Origin: Psychroserpens luteus
GTDB lineage: Bacteria; Bacteroidota; Bacteroidia; Flavobacteriales; Flavobacteriaceae
Length of the DNA stretch: 64,000 nucleotides
Reading direction: 5' to 3'
NCBI RefSeq assembly: GCF_015319355.1
Contig: NZ_JADILU010000007.1
Span: 1-64,000 of the forward strand
Part shown: positions 29,057 to 38,181 of the stretch, in pieces
Layout of the letters: every line of letters begins with the position of its first letter
Position numbering within the stretch: position 1 is the stretch's first letter
Translations under genes and position numbers: made by a program
Notes under the pieces: model-generated
What the model was told of the DNA's origin: nothing
Seen by the model: only the letters and a program-made list of their open reading frames with translations
Database searches by the model: none

Positions 29057-29806
29057 ATGTCAGATAATTTAAAAAGAATCAATAAATTCCTTAGCGAAGT
29101 CGGTTACTGTTCTCGCAGAGAAGCAGACAGACTCATTGATGCTGGACGCGTCACAATTAATGGTACTGTACCAGAAATGGGAACAAAAATATCACCAACA
29201 GATGAAGTTCACGTAGACGGAAAACTTATAGAAAACACAAATCAAAAATTTGTTTATTTAGCATTTAATAAGCCAGTAGGTATCGTTTGTACTACAGATA
29301 CTCGTGTAGAAAAAGACAACATCATTGACTTTATCAATTACCCAAAACGTATTTTCCCTATTGGACGATTAGATAAGCCTAGTGAAGGTTTAATTCTATT
29401 GACAGATGATGGAGATATTGTCAATAAAATTCTTAGAGCCAGTAACAACCACGACAAAGAATACATTGTAAGAGTTGACAAACCCATTTCGCAAACATTC
29501 CTTTTAAGAATGTCTGGCGGAATTTATCTAGAAGATTTAGAAAAAACCACTAAAAAATGTGTGGTTAAAAAAATTGATTCACAAACGTTTAGTATCATTT
29601 TAACGCAAGGATTAAATAGGCAAATACGTCGTATGTGCGAGTATTTAACCTATGAAGTTGAGACTTTAAAACGTGTAAGAATCATGAATATCCCTTTAGA
29701 CGTTCCGGTTGGTGAATATAGAGAATTGACAAAAGAAGAATTTGCAGAATTGAATAATCTCCTCGCCTCTTCTACCAAAACATATCTAGATAACAAACAA
29801 CAATAG
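29057..29806 (+). CDS. rluF: 23S rRNA pseudouridine synthase, RluF type
   Basis: The 249-residue protein has an N-terminal S4 RNA-binding domain (RINKFLSEVGYCSRREADRLIDAGRVTING) and the RsuA/RluB/E/F catalytic domain with IGRLDKPSEGLILLTDDGD, in which Asp is the catalytic residue. RQIRRMCEYL near the end is the conserved binding motif. The overall pattern fits RluF, which modifies U2604 of 23S rRNA in E. coli; the exact target here is inferred. Confidence 0.9.
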   Translation: MSDNLKRINKFLSEVGYCSRREADRLIDAGRVTINGTVPEMGTKISPTDEVHVDGKLIENTNQKFVYLAFNKPVGIVCTTDTRVEKDNIIDFINYPKRIFPIGRLDKPSEGLILLTDDGDIVNKILRASNNHDKEYIVRVDKPISQTFLLRMSGGIYLEDLEKTTKKCVVKKIDSQTFSIILTQGLNRQIRRMCEYLTYEVETLKRVRIMNIPLDVPVGEYRELTKEEFAELNNLLASSTKTYLDNKQQ

Positions 29807-29824
29807 ATTATTTAGTATTAAATA

Positions 29825-30250
29825 ATGAGTACTAAAATTCACCCTTTTCATATCGCAATTCCTGTTCATAATTTAGAAGAATGTAGAATATTTTACAGAG
29901 ATATTCTCAATTGTGAAGAAGGAAGAAGTAGCGACCATTGGGTAGATTTTAATTTCTTTGGACATCAACTCGTTATTCATTACAAATCAAAATCTAAAGA
30001 AGAGGTTCATACCAATAATGTAGACGGAAAATCTGTCCCTGTACCTCACTATGGTGTCGTATTACCATGGGATACATTTCATGAATTTTCAAAAACTATA
30101 GCAAATAAGGGTGTCAAATTTATTATTGCTCCTTATATAAGATTTGAAGGTCAAGTTGGCGAACAAGCAACAATGTTCTTTTTGGATCCTGCAGGAAATG
30201 CGTTAGAATTCAAAGCATTTAAGGATTTAAATCAATTATTTGCTAAGTGA
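29825..30250 (+). CDS. VOC-family (glyoxalase-like) protein
   Basis: The 141-residue protein has the paired beta-alpha-beta-beta-beta modules of the vicinal oxygen chelate fold: [29 protein letters not shown], then [14 protein letters not shown] and the C-terminal [15 protein letters not shown]. Likely metal ligands are His near residue 8, the middle His, and Glu in LEFKAF. The substrate is unknown. It follows rluF by 18 bases and its 3' end overlaps the convergent gene by 15 bases. Confidence 0.88.
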   Translation: MSTKIHPFHIAIPVHNLEECRIFYRDILNCEEGRSSDHWVDFNFFGHQLVIHYKSKSKEEVHTNNVDGKSVPVPHYGVVLPWDTFHEFSKTIANKGVKFIIAPYIRFEGQVGEQATMFFLDPAGNALEFKAFKDLNQLFAK

Positions 30251-30955
30251 TTTTTTCGTTACTTCGGAAATGTAAAACGGTAAGTAAATAAAGATAAATA
30301 AAGGAATTATTATCAACTGACCAACTATAATATAATAAGGCCATTCTCCAAAATAATCTAATAACGAAGCAGATTCTGGTTTTCTATTCAAATAAAAATA
30401 ATTGGCCTCTAAAAAGTAATTGATTGCAATCATCAATATCACATAAACCTGTAATGCTAAAAAGGATTTAATAACACTTTTAAATTTAGGTTTCAGCCTA
30501 AAAACAAAAACGGTGTAAAATATTACCATTAATAAGCCTAAGTGAACTATCCAATATCTAAAATAATCTAGACTAAGAGAACCTTCAGCAATATCTGGAG
30601 TAATAACACCTTGCAATGTTCCTGCGATAATCCAAAACACTAGAATTTCAAACATCCAATACTTTTGGTAATATGTAAAGACTGGAATTAAAATACCAAG
30701 GAGACTACACAAATATAAAGGCAGGTCTGTTTTGAAATTATAGTCATTAGTCAACATGTTATATACATGAAAAAACATAACAGTAAGTGAAATAAAAATA
30801 GCGATGTAGTGAATTAATCGCTGCTGGCTTTCCGAAGAAATAGTTCTTGCATATCTAATTAAAACTACTGTAATAATTATAGCCAGCGTAATTGGCACAA
30901 GGTGTTCCAAACTTAAAATTTGAACACGATTTACAGCAGTAATTAGTTTAATCAT
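30236..30955 (-). CDS. TIGR02206/YwaF-type integral membrane protein
   Basis: The 239-residue protein has about seven hydrophobic helices. Features of the TIGR02206 family are [20 protein letters not shown] at the N-terminus, [16 protein letters not shown], and a central [15 protein letters not shown]. The function of the family is unknown. It contains two octamer copies (30262 and 30830). Its stop overlaps the VOC gene end. Confidence 0.82.
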   Translation of the reverse strand: MIKLITAVNRVQILSLEHLVPITLAIIITVVLIRYARTISSESQQRLIHYIAIFISLTVMFFHVYNMLTNDYNFKTDLPLYLCSLLGILIPVFTYYQKYWMFEILVFWIIAGTLQGVITPDIAEGSLSLDYFRYWIVHLGLLMVIFYTVFVFRLKPKFKSVIKSFLALQVYVILMIAINYFLEANYFYLNRKPESASLLDYFGEWPYYIIVGQLIIIPLFIFIYLPFYISEVTKKSLSK

Positions 30956-31015
30956 ACTGCAATATAAAATTTAATCTAGAATAGACTCTTTGCTTCACTT
31001 TGAATGCTAACAATA

Positions 31016-31891
31016 TTACATACGTTGCTCTCGAGCTAATAATGTGTTTTTAAGAAGCATCGCAATTGTCATTGGCCCTACACCTCCAGGAACTGGAGTA
31101 ATATAACTTGCTTTTTTACTCACGTTTTCAAAATCTACATCTCCCGTGATTTTGTATCCTTTTGGTGAATTCTCATCTGGAACTCTTGTAATTCCAACAT
31201 CAACGATGACAGCACCATCTTTTACCATTTCGGCTTTTAAGAAGTTTGGTACTCCTAACGCAGAAATAATAATATCTGCTTGTGATGTGATTTGAGTAAT
31301 ATTTTTTGTGTGACTATGCGTCAACGTCACTGTAGAATTTCCAGGAAATCCTTTACGTCCCATTAAGATACTCATTGGTCGTCCAACGATATGACTTCTA
31401 CCAATAACAACGGTATGTTTTCCTTTAGTTTCTACACCATAACGCTCCATAAGTTCTAATATACCAAATGGTGTTGCAGGAATAAAGGTACTCATGTCTA
31501 ATGCCATTTTTCCGAAGTTCTCAGGATGAAAACCATCTACATCTTTACTTGGATCTACAGCCATCAACACTTTTTGAGTATTGATTTGTGGTGGCAATGG
31601 TAATTGAATGATAAACCCATCGATATCATCATTCTGGTTTAATTCTTCAATCTTATCTAACAATTCTATTTCGCTTGTCGTATTAGACATTCTAACCATT
31701 GTAGATTCAAATCCAACACGCTCGCAAGCACGAACTTTACTCCCAACATAAGTCAAACTCGCTCCATCATTTCCAACAATAACTGCAGCTAAATGAGGAA
31801 CTTTCTCCCCTTTATCTTTCATCTTATCAACCTGTTGCTTGATTTCGTTTTTGATGTCGTTGCTTACTTTCTTACCATCGAGAATAGTCAT
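31016..31891 (-). CDS. folD: Bifunctional methylenetetrahydrofolate dehydrogenase/cyclohydrolase
   Basis: It interconverts 5,10-methylene-THF and 10-formyl-THF for one-carbon metabolism. The 291-residue protein has the substrate-site TYVGSKVRACERVGFES (lysine catalytic), DGFIIQLPLPPQI, KDVDGFHPENFG, the cofactor motif VVIGRSHIVGRPMSILM, and PVPGGVGPMTIAMLL near the end. Length and motifs are standard. A TGTATTTG box sits just upstream of the start. Confidence 0.97.
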   Translation of the reverse strand: MTILDGKKVSNDIKNEIKQQVDKMKDKGEKVPHLAAVIVGNDGASLTYVGSKVRACERVGFESTMVRMSNTTSEIELLDKIEELNQNDDIDGFIIQLPLPPQINTQKVLMAVDPSKDVDGFHPENFGKMALDMSTFIPATPFGILELMERYGVETKGKHTVVIGRSHIVGRPMSILMGRKGFPGNSTVTLTHSHTKNITQITSQADIIISALGVPNFLKAEMVKDGAVIVDVGITRVPDENSPKGYKITGDVDFENVSKKASYITPVPGGVGPMTIAMLLKNTLLAREQRM

Positions 31892-32045
31892 AGTTTGTTA
31901 GGTTTTCTTTCGTCACAAATACACGAATGTTTTCGTTAGGAATTTTGTTGTGTTATTTTTTTATATTGTTTTAATAATACTAAGCATCATGACTTGCAAC
32001 TGAAGACTTTTTCTTTACCGGAAAATTTCCGCAGAACAAAAGAAA

Positions 32046-33374
32046 TTATTTCATCCCTTTCATTGCCTGCATCATTGCCTTTCCTTTACCTCCTTGCATC
32101 ATCTTCATCATCTTACTCATTTGGTTGAATTGCTTTAATAGCTGATTCACTTCTTGTACCGAAGTACCAGACCCTTTACCAATACGTTTCTTTCTACTGG
32201 CATTTATAACTGCTGGATTTGATCTTTCATCTGGAGTCATAGAATGAATAATTGCTTCAATACCTTTGAATGCATCATCATCAATATCAACATCTTTCAT
32301 CATTTTTCCTGCTCCAGGAATCATGCCGATAAGATCTTTCATATTACCCATTTTCTTGATTTGCTGAATTTGCTTCAAGAAATCATCAAAACCAAATTGG
32401 TTTTTTGCAATTTTCTTTTGAATCTTACGAGCTTCCTCTTCATCATATTGTTCTTGAGCTCTTTCAACAAGAGATACAACATCTCCCATTCCTAAGATAC
32501 GATCTGCCATACGTGACGGATAGAAAACATCAATTGCTTCCATCTTCTCACCTGTACCAATAAATTTAATTGGTTTATTTACAACAGATTTAATAGAGAT
32601 TGCTGCTCCACCTCGTGTATCACCATCGAGTTTAGTTAAGATAACACCATCAAAATTTAAAATATCATTGAAAGCTTTTGCTGTAATCACAGCATCTTGA
32701 CCTGTCATTGAATCTACAACGAATAAGGTTTCTTGCGGTTGAATAGCTTTATGGATGTTAGAAATTTCATCCATCATCGCTTTATCTACTGCTAAACGAC
32801 CAGCTGTATCAATAATAACAACATTGTGTCCATTTTGTTTTGCATGAGCAATACCTGCTTGTGCAATAGCAACAGGATCGTTATTACCTTTATCACTATA
32901 AACATCAATATTCAATTGATCTCCAACAACATGTAATTGATCAATTGCAGCAGGACGATAGACATCACAAGCTACTAATAATGGTTTTTTAGTTTTCTTG
33001 TTTTTTAAGTAATTGGCTAATTTACCAGAGAAAGTTGTTTTACCAGAACCTTGTAAACCAGACATTAAAATCACACTTGGGTTACCAGAAAGATTAATAC
33101 CTTCTGCATCACCACCCATTAACTCTGTCAACTCATCTTTAACAAGTTTCACCATTAATTGTCCTGGCTGTAAACTTGTTAATACATCTTGACCTAAAGC
33201 TTTTTCTTTAACTCTATTAGTAAACTCTTTGGCTATTTTAAAGTTAACATCGGCATCTAAAAGTGCTCTACGAACTTCTTTTAAGGTTTCAGCAACGTTT
33301 ACTTCTGTAATGCTACCATGACCTTTTAGTACGTGTAACGCTTTATCTAACTTTTCACTTAAATTATTAAACAT
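32046..33374 (-). CDS. ffh: Signal recognition particle protein Ffh
   Basis: This GTPase binds signal sequences and 4.5S RNA and docks with FtsY. I choose ATG 33374 (442 residues, MFNNLSEKLDKALHVLKGHG), the normal N-terminus. A longer frame to 33434 would add 20 residues encoded across the TAAATTTG promoter box. Domains are N (1-90), G with GLQGSGKTTFSGKLA, DVYRPAAIDQL, DTAGRLAVD and TKLDGDTRGGAA, and a methionine-rich M domain ending QMSKMMKMMQGGKGKAMMQAMKGMK-like sequence. Confidence 0.97.
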   Translation of the reverse strand: MFNNLSEKLDKALHVLKGHGSITEVNVAETLKEVRRALLDADVNFKIAKEFTNRVKEKALGQDVLTSLQPGQLMVKLVKDELTELMGGDAEGINLSGNPSVILMSGLQGSGKTTFSGKLANYLKNKKTKKPLLVACDVYRPAAIDQLHVVGDQLNIDVYSDKGNNDPVAIAQAGIAHAKQNGHNVVIIDTAGRLAVDKAMMDEISNIHKAIQPQETLFVVDSMTGQDAVITAKAFNDILNFDGVILTKLDGDTRGGAAISIKSVVNKPIKFIGTGEKMEAIDVFYPSRMADRILGMGDVVSLVERAQEQYDEEEARKIQKKIAKNQFGFDDFLKQIQQIKKMGNMKDLIGMIPGAGKMMKDVDIDDDAFKGIEAIIHSMTPDERSNPAVINASRKKRIGKGSGTSVQEVNQLLKQFNQMSKMMKMMQGGKGKAMMQAMKGMK

Positions 33375-33397
33375 ATTCTTATAGAATTTTAAAGGCA

Positions 33398-33405
33398 CAA
33401 ATTTA
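33398..33405 (-). promoter_or_regulatory. TAnnTTTG box before ffh
   Basis: TAAATTTG on the minus strand lies 23 bases before the ATG at 33374 and decides the start of ffh. Confidence 0.55.
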
Positions 33406-33611
33406 GCGATTTGTGATGTATTTATGAAGTGCAATTGAAGAAATTAAATAAGACTCTAATCTTAACTTTTATGATTGGCTACAAAAACATCATTTCACTC
33501 CCATATTTCGTCTTTATTATTACTTTACAAAAAGTCATGAAGCTCTAAGAAGAAATCATATGAAACAAAAACAGGACTGTTTACATCTTTAATAAATTTG
33601 GGTTTAGCGCA

Positions 33612-33702
33612 TAAAAAAAAGGATTGTTATGACCAACAATCCTTTTTAACCAACTAAAAATTAAAAAACTAACGTTTAAGTTTTCTTAAAGAGAACTTAT
33701 AT
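33612..33702 (-). ncRNA. Candidate small RNA divergent from the ECF sigma gene
   Basis: The minus strand here carries, in order, a promoter-like element (33739-33708), an 11-bp near-perfect inverted repeat at what would be the 5' end (33699-33677), a U-rich linker, and a strong terminator hairpin (33647-33616) followed by eight T. The transcript would be about 90 nt. I find no ATG-started reading frame in it. This is small-RNA architecture in a gap between divergent genes where no gene end needs a terminator. The target is unknown. Confidence 0.5.
33616..33647 (-). terminator. Orphan intrinsic terminator in a divergent gap
   Basis: Thirteen-base perfect arms (33616-33628 and 33635-33647) have a six-base loop. 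The minus-strand side has the longer T-run (eight T after the stem region), the plus side five. ffh (minus) and the sigma gene (plus) both point away from it. A plus-strand TAAATTTG (33593-33600) lies just before it as well. The rest of 33406-33787 holds no gene. Confidence 0.8.
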
Positions 33703-33707
33703 TTTTA

Positions 33708-33739
33708 ATAAAACAATTAAAAACATAAAACCCCTACCC
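33708..33739 (-). promoter_or_regulatory. Candidate ECF-type promoter of the small RNA, GGGTAGG-N19-TTTTAT
   Basis: GGGTAGG (33739-33733) is followed after 19 bases by TTTTAT (33713-33708), the same spacing as at 34372-34403 and 4096-4065, with one difference in the downstream hexamer. Confidence 0.45.
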
Positions 33740-33787
33740 TTTTCTTAAACATTTAATTTTATAACTTAGCCACAACCAAAAACAAAA

Positions 33788-34303
33788 ATGTTAAAACCGC
33801 TTAAGGATCATATTTGCGAAGAACAATTGTTCTCGTCCATCTTTAGAAAGTACTCCAAAGATTTACACGATTTTCTATATTACAAATTTGGTAGTCAGTT
33901 AAATCCGCAAGACAAAATGCAAGAAGCGTTTGTGAAATTGTGGGAGAATTGTGCTAAAATTCCGCAGAATAAAGCCAAAAGCTTTTTATTCACCACAGCA
34001 AATAACTTGATGCTAAATGAGTTTGCGCATCAAAAAGTCGTATTAAGACATCGTAAAATTATACCAAAAAATAGCACTAATATAAATCCGGAATTTCTAC
34101 TCGAAGAAAAAGAATACAAAGCCAAATTAGAAAAAGCAATCGCAGGATTAACTGAAGCACAACGTGTTGCTTTTTTAATGAACAGAGTTGAAGGTAAACG
34201 CTTTAAAGAAATAGCTGCATTACTGGATATTTCTACAAAAGCAGTAGAAAAACGTATTTATGGAGCTTTGAAAAAGTTGAGACAAGATATTGATGAACTA
34301 TAA
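33788..34303 (+). CDS. ECF RNA polymerase sigma factor of the FecI type
   Basis: The 171-residue protein has sigma region 2 (LHDFLYYKFGSQLNPQDKMQEAFVKLWEN, about 25-55, then SFLFTTANNLMLNE) and region 4 (LEKAIAGLTEAQRVAFLMNRVEGKRFKEIAALLDISTKAVEKRI, about 115-160). It would redirect RNA polymerase when released by the downstream FecR-type anti-sigma factor. It is the first of three consecutive genes, sigma, fecR and TonB-dependent receptor, a common cell-surface signalling unit in Bacteroidota. Three GGGTAGG-N19 sites in the window are candidate targets, including one in front of fecR. Confidence 0.94.
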   Translation: MLKPLKDHICEEQLFSSIFRKYSKDLHDFLYYKFGSQLNPQDKMQEAFVKLWENCAKIPQNKAKSFLFTTANNLMLNEFAHQKVVLRHRKIIPKNSTNINPEFLLEEKEYKAKLEKAIAGLTEAQRVAFLMNRVEGKRFKEIAALLDISTKAVEKRIYGALKKLRQDIDEL

Positions 34304-34371
34304 AAAAGTAAGCAGTTATTAGAAGACAGCATCCAGTTTCTCACTCTTACTATAAAAGAAAACAAAAAGAA

Positions 34372-34403
34372 GGGTAGGAAATTTTAACAGTTATCTGTTA
34401 TAT
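34372..34403 (+). promoter_or_regulatory. Candidate ECF-type promoter of fecR, GGGTAGG-N19-TTATAT
   Basis: GGGTAGG (34372-34378) and TTATAT (34398-34403) are separated by 19 bases, and the fecR ATG is 17 bases further on. The position fits autoregulated expression of fecR and the receptor. Confidence 0.55.
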
Positions 34404-34419
34404 AGTTGAATAGAATATA

Positions 34420-35316
34420 ATGAACAGAGAAGACCTCATACAAAAATGGTTAGACCATAACCTAAACCCTACAGAACTTGAAGCTTTTAAAAAGCTTGAA
34501 GACTACCCTAGTTTAATCAAATTAGACCAGGAACTTATTGATTTTAAACCAAATACAATTGACATAGATGAAGCTTATAATAATGTATGGACATCTGTTA
34601 ATTCTACAAAAAAGAAACCTAAAAAATTATTAGCTACGTTATCAAAAATCGCTGCAATTTTAGTGATTTGTTTTGGGTTCTATTTTTACACTACAACTTT
34701 AGACACGACATCTCATACGATTGCTTCACAACAAAAATCAATTGTATTACCAGATGCTTCACAAGTACAATTAAATGCAATGTCTACAATTACATTTAAC
34801 AAATCAAATTGGAACGATAGTCGAAGTTTAACCTTAAATGGAGAAGCATTTTTTAAGGTTGCTAAAGGAAAAAAATTCGATGTAAACACAACTATTGGAA
34901 CCGTTACCGTTTTAGGAACTCAATTTAATGTTAAGCAACGAAATGATTATTTAGAAGTTACTTGCTATGAAGGAAAAGTTGGTGTTTATTCCGAAGAAAA
35001 AGAAACGACACTCCTTCCAGGAGACACTTTTTTAATTATTGATGGGAAATATATTGCTACTGAAAAAGAAAATTTATCTCATCCATCATGGTTAGACAAC
35101 AAGAGTACTTTTAAAAGTATACCTTATAAAGAAGTTATCGCTGAGTTTGAAAGACAATACAATGTGTCTATAGAATTCAATAATATTAACGATTCTCAAA
35201 ATTTTACTGGAAGTTTTACGCATAATGATATTGAAATTGCCTTAAAATCTATTACTTTACCTTTGCAATTAAAGTATAGTAAAACGGATAATATCATTAG
35301 GCTGAAACGTGAATAA
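34420..35316 (+). CDS. FecR-family anti-sigma factor
   Basis: The 298-residue protein has a short cytoplasmic N-terminal sigma-binding part (about 1-75), one membrane helix (about 80-97, IAAILVICFGFYFY), a FecR domain (VLPDASQVQLNAMSTITFN..RSLTLNGEAFFKVAKGKKFDV..VLGTQFNVK, about 115-210), and a C-terminal DUF4974 region (YKEVIAEFERQYNVSIEF..FTGSFTHNDIEIAL). It senses the state of the TonB receptor and controls the sigma factor encoded upstream. The downstream receptor gene overlaps its end by eight bases. Confidence 0.94.
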   Translation: MNREDLIQKWLDHNLNPTELEAFKKLEDYPSLIKLDQELIDFKPNTIDIDEAYNNVWTSVNSTKKKPKKLLATLSKIAAILVICFGFYFYTTTLDTTSHTIASQQKSIVLPDASQVQLNAMSTITFNKSNWNDSRSLTLNGEAFFKVAKGKKFDVNTTIGTVTVLGTQFNVKQRNDYLEVTCYEGKVGVYSEEKETTLLPGDTFLIIDGKYIATEKENLSHPSWLDNKSTFKSIPYKEVIAEFERQYNVSIEFNNINDSQNFTGSFTHNDIEIALKSITLPLQLKYSKTDNIIRLKRE

Positions 35317-37624
35317 AAAAGGTGTACGCTCTCTTTTTATAATCTTATTATTTTTGAATTTGAGTAGCATTTTTGCACAATCAAAATCAAATAACAAACT
35401 TGCGCTCACAGAAGTTCTCACCATATTAGAATCCAGATTTAGTATTAATTTCACCTTTTTAGATCAAACTGTTGCCGATAAAAATGTGATTCTACCTTCG
35501 GAAACTTTATCACTAGAAGATACATTAGAGTATTTAAAATCTGAAACAAATCTAGATTTCATCATTCTCAATGACACGAGTGTTGTCATTTCAAAACGAT
35601 CTAATCCTTTTAGTGATTTCATCACACAAAAACTGGAAGAAGTTATTATTACCAACTTCTTAATTAAAGGAATTTCAAAAAAGAGTGATGGTAAGATTAA
35701 TATCAAAACTGAAGATTTTGGAATCCTTCCAGGACTTCTAGAACCAGATATTCTACAAAGTATTCAAGCCTTACCTGGAGTTATGAGTGTTGATGAACGT
35801 GTTTCAAATATCAATGTGCGTGGAGGAACTCATGATCAAAACTTAATTTTATGGGATGGTATAAAAATGTATCAATCTGGACATTTCTTCGGATTAGTTT
35901 CAGCATTTAATCCCTATCTCACAAAAGAAGTTAATGTCTCAAAAAATGGAACTAGCGTAAAGTTTGGCGATGGTGTTTCTAGTGTTATTGATATGCAACT
36001 CTCTAATGATTTAGATCAGGAGTTCAAAGCTGGAGCTGGATTTAATCTAATCCATGCAGATGCATTTGCAAAAGTCCCACTTGATGAAAAAGCAGAAATT
36101 CAAGTCTCTGCAAGACGATCTGTAACCGATTTCATTTTCACACCAACCTACGACCAATATCTACAACGTGTGTTTCAGGATAGTGACTTTTCTCATCCGG
36201 AACAAGGAAATTCAGAAGTCATCTCAAATAATGAACGTTTCTATTTTTATGATATCGCAACTAAATTTTTGTACAACATCACAGACCAAGACCAGTTTCG
36301 ATTTAATTTTTTAACGATTAATAATAGATTAACCTACGACCAACAAGCAAATGATGATTCTGGAATTCCTTTAAAAAATGAATTAGAACAAAATAATTTT
36401 GCCACAGGATTTGAATATTTAAAATACTGGAATAGTACAATCACAACCACTGCTCAATTTTACTATACTAATTACGATTTAAAAGCTACAAACTTCAATA
36501 TTGCTAATGACCAACGTACTAATCAAGATAATAAAGTTTCCGATTTAGGAATAAAAATCAATGCTACAAATCATATTGATGACAACTTAAAATTACATGG
36601 TGGTTACCAATTTAGCGAAGTTATTATTAGTAATACTGAAGATACCGATAACCCAAACACAGAGCAATTTAATAAAGAAGTGGTGCGTACGCATTCCATT
36701 TATGGCGAAGCAGAATTTACCTCAGCAAATAAAAATACTTATGCCAGAATTGGTTTGAGAACTAATTTTATTGAAAAATTCTCAGAGTTTTTTACTGAGC
36801 CTAGACTCTCTGTAAGTCATAAATTAAACAATGATTTTAGATTAGAGTTTTTATCCGAATTAAAAAGCCAAACAACATCTCAAATTATAGATTTACAAAA
36901 TGATTTTTTAGGGATAGAAAAACGCAGATGGATCTTGTCTAACAATGAAAGCATCCCAATTATTAAAAGTGTGCAAGCAGCAGCTGGAATTCACTACAAT
37001 AAAAACAAGTTACTTGTAAGCATTGAAGCTTTTATAAAAGACGTAGAAGGCATTACATCTCAAAGTCAAGGTTTTCAAAACCAATTTCAATTTGTAGAAG
37101 AGATTGGTAAATTTCAAGTAAAAGGAATCGACTTTTTAATCAATAAGCAATTTGATTATTTTAGCACTTGGTTGAGTTATTCTTTTAGTAAAAACGACTA
37201 TGTTTTTGACAACTTAAATGCTGGTAACCCATTTCCTAATAATATTGATGTACGTCATGCTGTGACATTTGCTAGTACGTATGATTTTGAAAATTTAAAA
37301 TTTGCTTTAGGATTCAATTGGCATTCTGGGAGACCACAAACCGTACCTTTAGAAACTCAAGATCAATCTAGTACTCAAATCAACTACTCAACTCCTAACA
37401 GCTCTAGAATAAGTGATTATTTTAGAACAGATATCTCTGCGACCTACCAATTAAAATTCACTAATAAATTAGACGCTTCAATTGGAGCTTCCATTTGGAA
37501 TCTATTTGATAGAAAGAATATCATTAACACCTATTATTCAAAAAACAATAATGGAGATGTTATCACGATAGACAATTTATCTTTAGGGATCACGCCTAAC
37601 ATTAGTTTTAGATTACGATTTTAA
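35309..37624 (+). CDS. TonB-dependent receptor with signalling (STN) domain
   Basis: The 771-residue outer-membrane receptor has a signal peptide (about 1-24), an STN-like domain (about 28-95, LTEVLTILESRFSINFTF..LEDTLEYLKSETNLDFII), a plug (about 135-250, LPGVMSVDERVSNINVRGGTHDQNLILWDGIKMY), and a beta-barrel ending in SFRLRF. I choose the GTG at 35309 because the signal peptide is complete from it and it overlaps fecR by eight bases. No SusD-like gene follows, so it is not a standard glycan-uptake pair. The ligand is unknown; a siderophore or other small molecule is possible. Confidence 0.9.
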   Translation: MNKKGVRSLFIILLFLNLSSIFAQSKSNNKLALTEVLTILESRFSINFTFLDQTVADKNVILPSETLSLEDTLEYLKSETNLDFIILNDTSVVISKRSNPFSDFITQKLEEVIITNFLIKGISKKSDGKINIKTEDFGILPGLLEPDILQSIQALPGVMSVDERVSNINVRGGTHDQNLILWDGIKMYQSGHFFGLVSAFNPYLTKEVNVSKNGTSVKFGDGVSSVIDMQLSNDLDQEFKAGAGFNLIHADAFAKVPLDEKAEIQVSARRSVTDFIFTPTYDQYLQRVFQDSDFSHPEQGNSEVISNNERFYFYDIATKFLYNITDQDQFRFNFLTINNRLTYDQQANDDSGIPLKNELEQNNFATGFEYLKYWNSTITTTAQFYYTNYDLKATNFNIANDQRTNQDNKVSDLGIKINATNHIDDNLKLHGGYQFSEVIISNTEDTDNPNTEQFNKEVVRTHSIYGEAEFTSANKNTYARIGLRTNFIEKFSEFFTEPRLSVSHKLNNDFRLEFLSELKSQTTSQIIDLQNDFLGIEKRRWILSNNESIPIIKSVQAAAGIHYNKNKLLVSIEAFIKDVEGITSQSQGFQNQFQFVEEIGKFQVKGIDFLINKQFDYFSTWLSYSFSKNDYVFDNLNAGNPFPNNIDVRHAVTFASTYDFENLKFALGFNWHSGRPQTVPLETQDQSSTQINYSTPNSSRISDYFRTDISATYQLKFTNKLDASIGASIWNLFDRKNIINTYYSKNNNGDVITIDNLSLGITPNISFRLRF

Positions 37625-37634
37625 AACGACAATT

Positions 37635-38180
37635 ATGACTTCGCAGGAATTATATAAATTACGTTTCCCAATTGGAGAATTTCAAAAACCTGATACTATT
37701 TCTTCGGAAATAATAAACTCATGGATTAATGATATTGAACGTTTCCCTTCGGAAATTGAAAAAACCACAAAAGATTTATCTAAAGAGCAATTAAATTGGA
37801 AATACAGACCAGATGGCTGGAATATAAAACAAGTTGTTCATCATTGTGCAGATAGCCACATGAACATCATCATAAGATTCAAATTAGCACTAACCGAAGA
37901 TTCCCCAACCATTAGACCCTATTATGAAGATCGCTGGGCTACGCTTATTGATAGCACTGATGATAATTTGGAAAATAGTTTGTCTTTACTAAAAGGTCTT
38001 CATGCTAAACTATGTCAATTATTGAAGCACATTTCCGAAGAAGAAATGTCTAAAGAGTTTATACATCCAGAGCATGGTAAACGTTTTAGATTGGATGAAA
38101 CTATTGGCACTTACGCTTGGCATAGCAATCATCATCTAGCTCATGTAAAACAAGCCATAAACCATAAAGGACAATTTTAA
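37635..38180 (+). CDS. DinB/YfiT-family metal-dependent protein
   Basis: The 181-residue protein has the DinB four-helix fold and fits the YfiT/BstA group, whose members act as thiol (bacillithiol-type) transferases or putative metal hydrolases. LNWKYRPDGWNIKQVVHHCADSHMN and WHSNHHLAHVKQAI supply the three metal-binding histidines. It starts eleven bases after the TonB receptor and could be cotranscribed with it. Three octamer copies (37702, 37747, 38033) sit inside. The actual thiol and substrate are unknown here. Confidence 0.87.
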   Translation: MTSQELYKLRFPIGEFQKPDTISSEIINSWINDIERFPSEIEKTTKDLSKEQLNWKYRPDGWNIKQVVHHCADSHMNIIIRFKLALTEDSPTIRPYYEDRWATLIDSTDDNLENSLSLLKGLHAKLCQLLKHISEEEMSKEFIHPEHGKRFRLDETIGTYAWHSNHHLAHVKQAINHKGQF

Positions 38181-38181
38181 T

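Noticed and set aside
32019-32031. Perfect CGGAAA-A-TTTCCG palindrome after ffh
   Set aside because: The loop is too small and there is no T-run, so it is not a terminator; no other support for a binding site.
33560-33592. Ten-codon ORF in the ffh/sigma gap that could be a leader peptide
   Set aside because: It is too short and has no supporting ribosome site or antiterminator structure.
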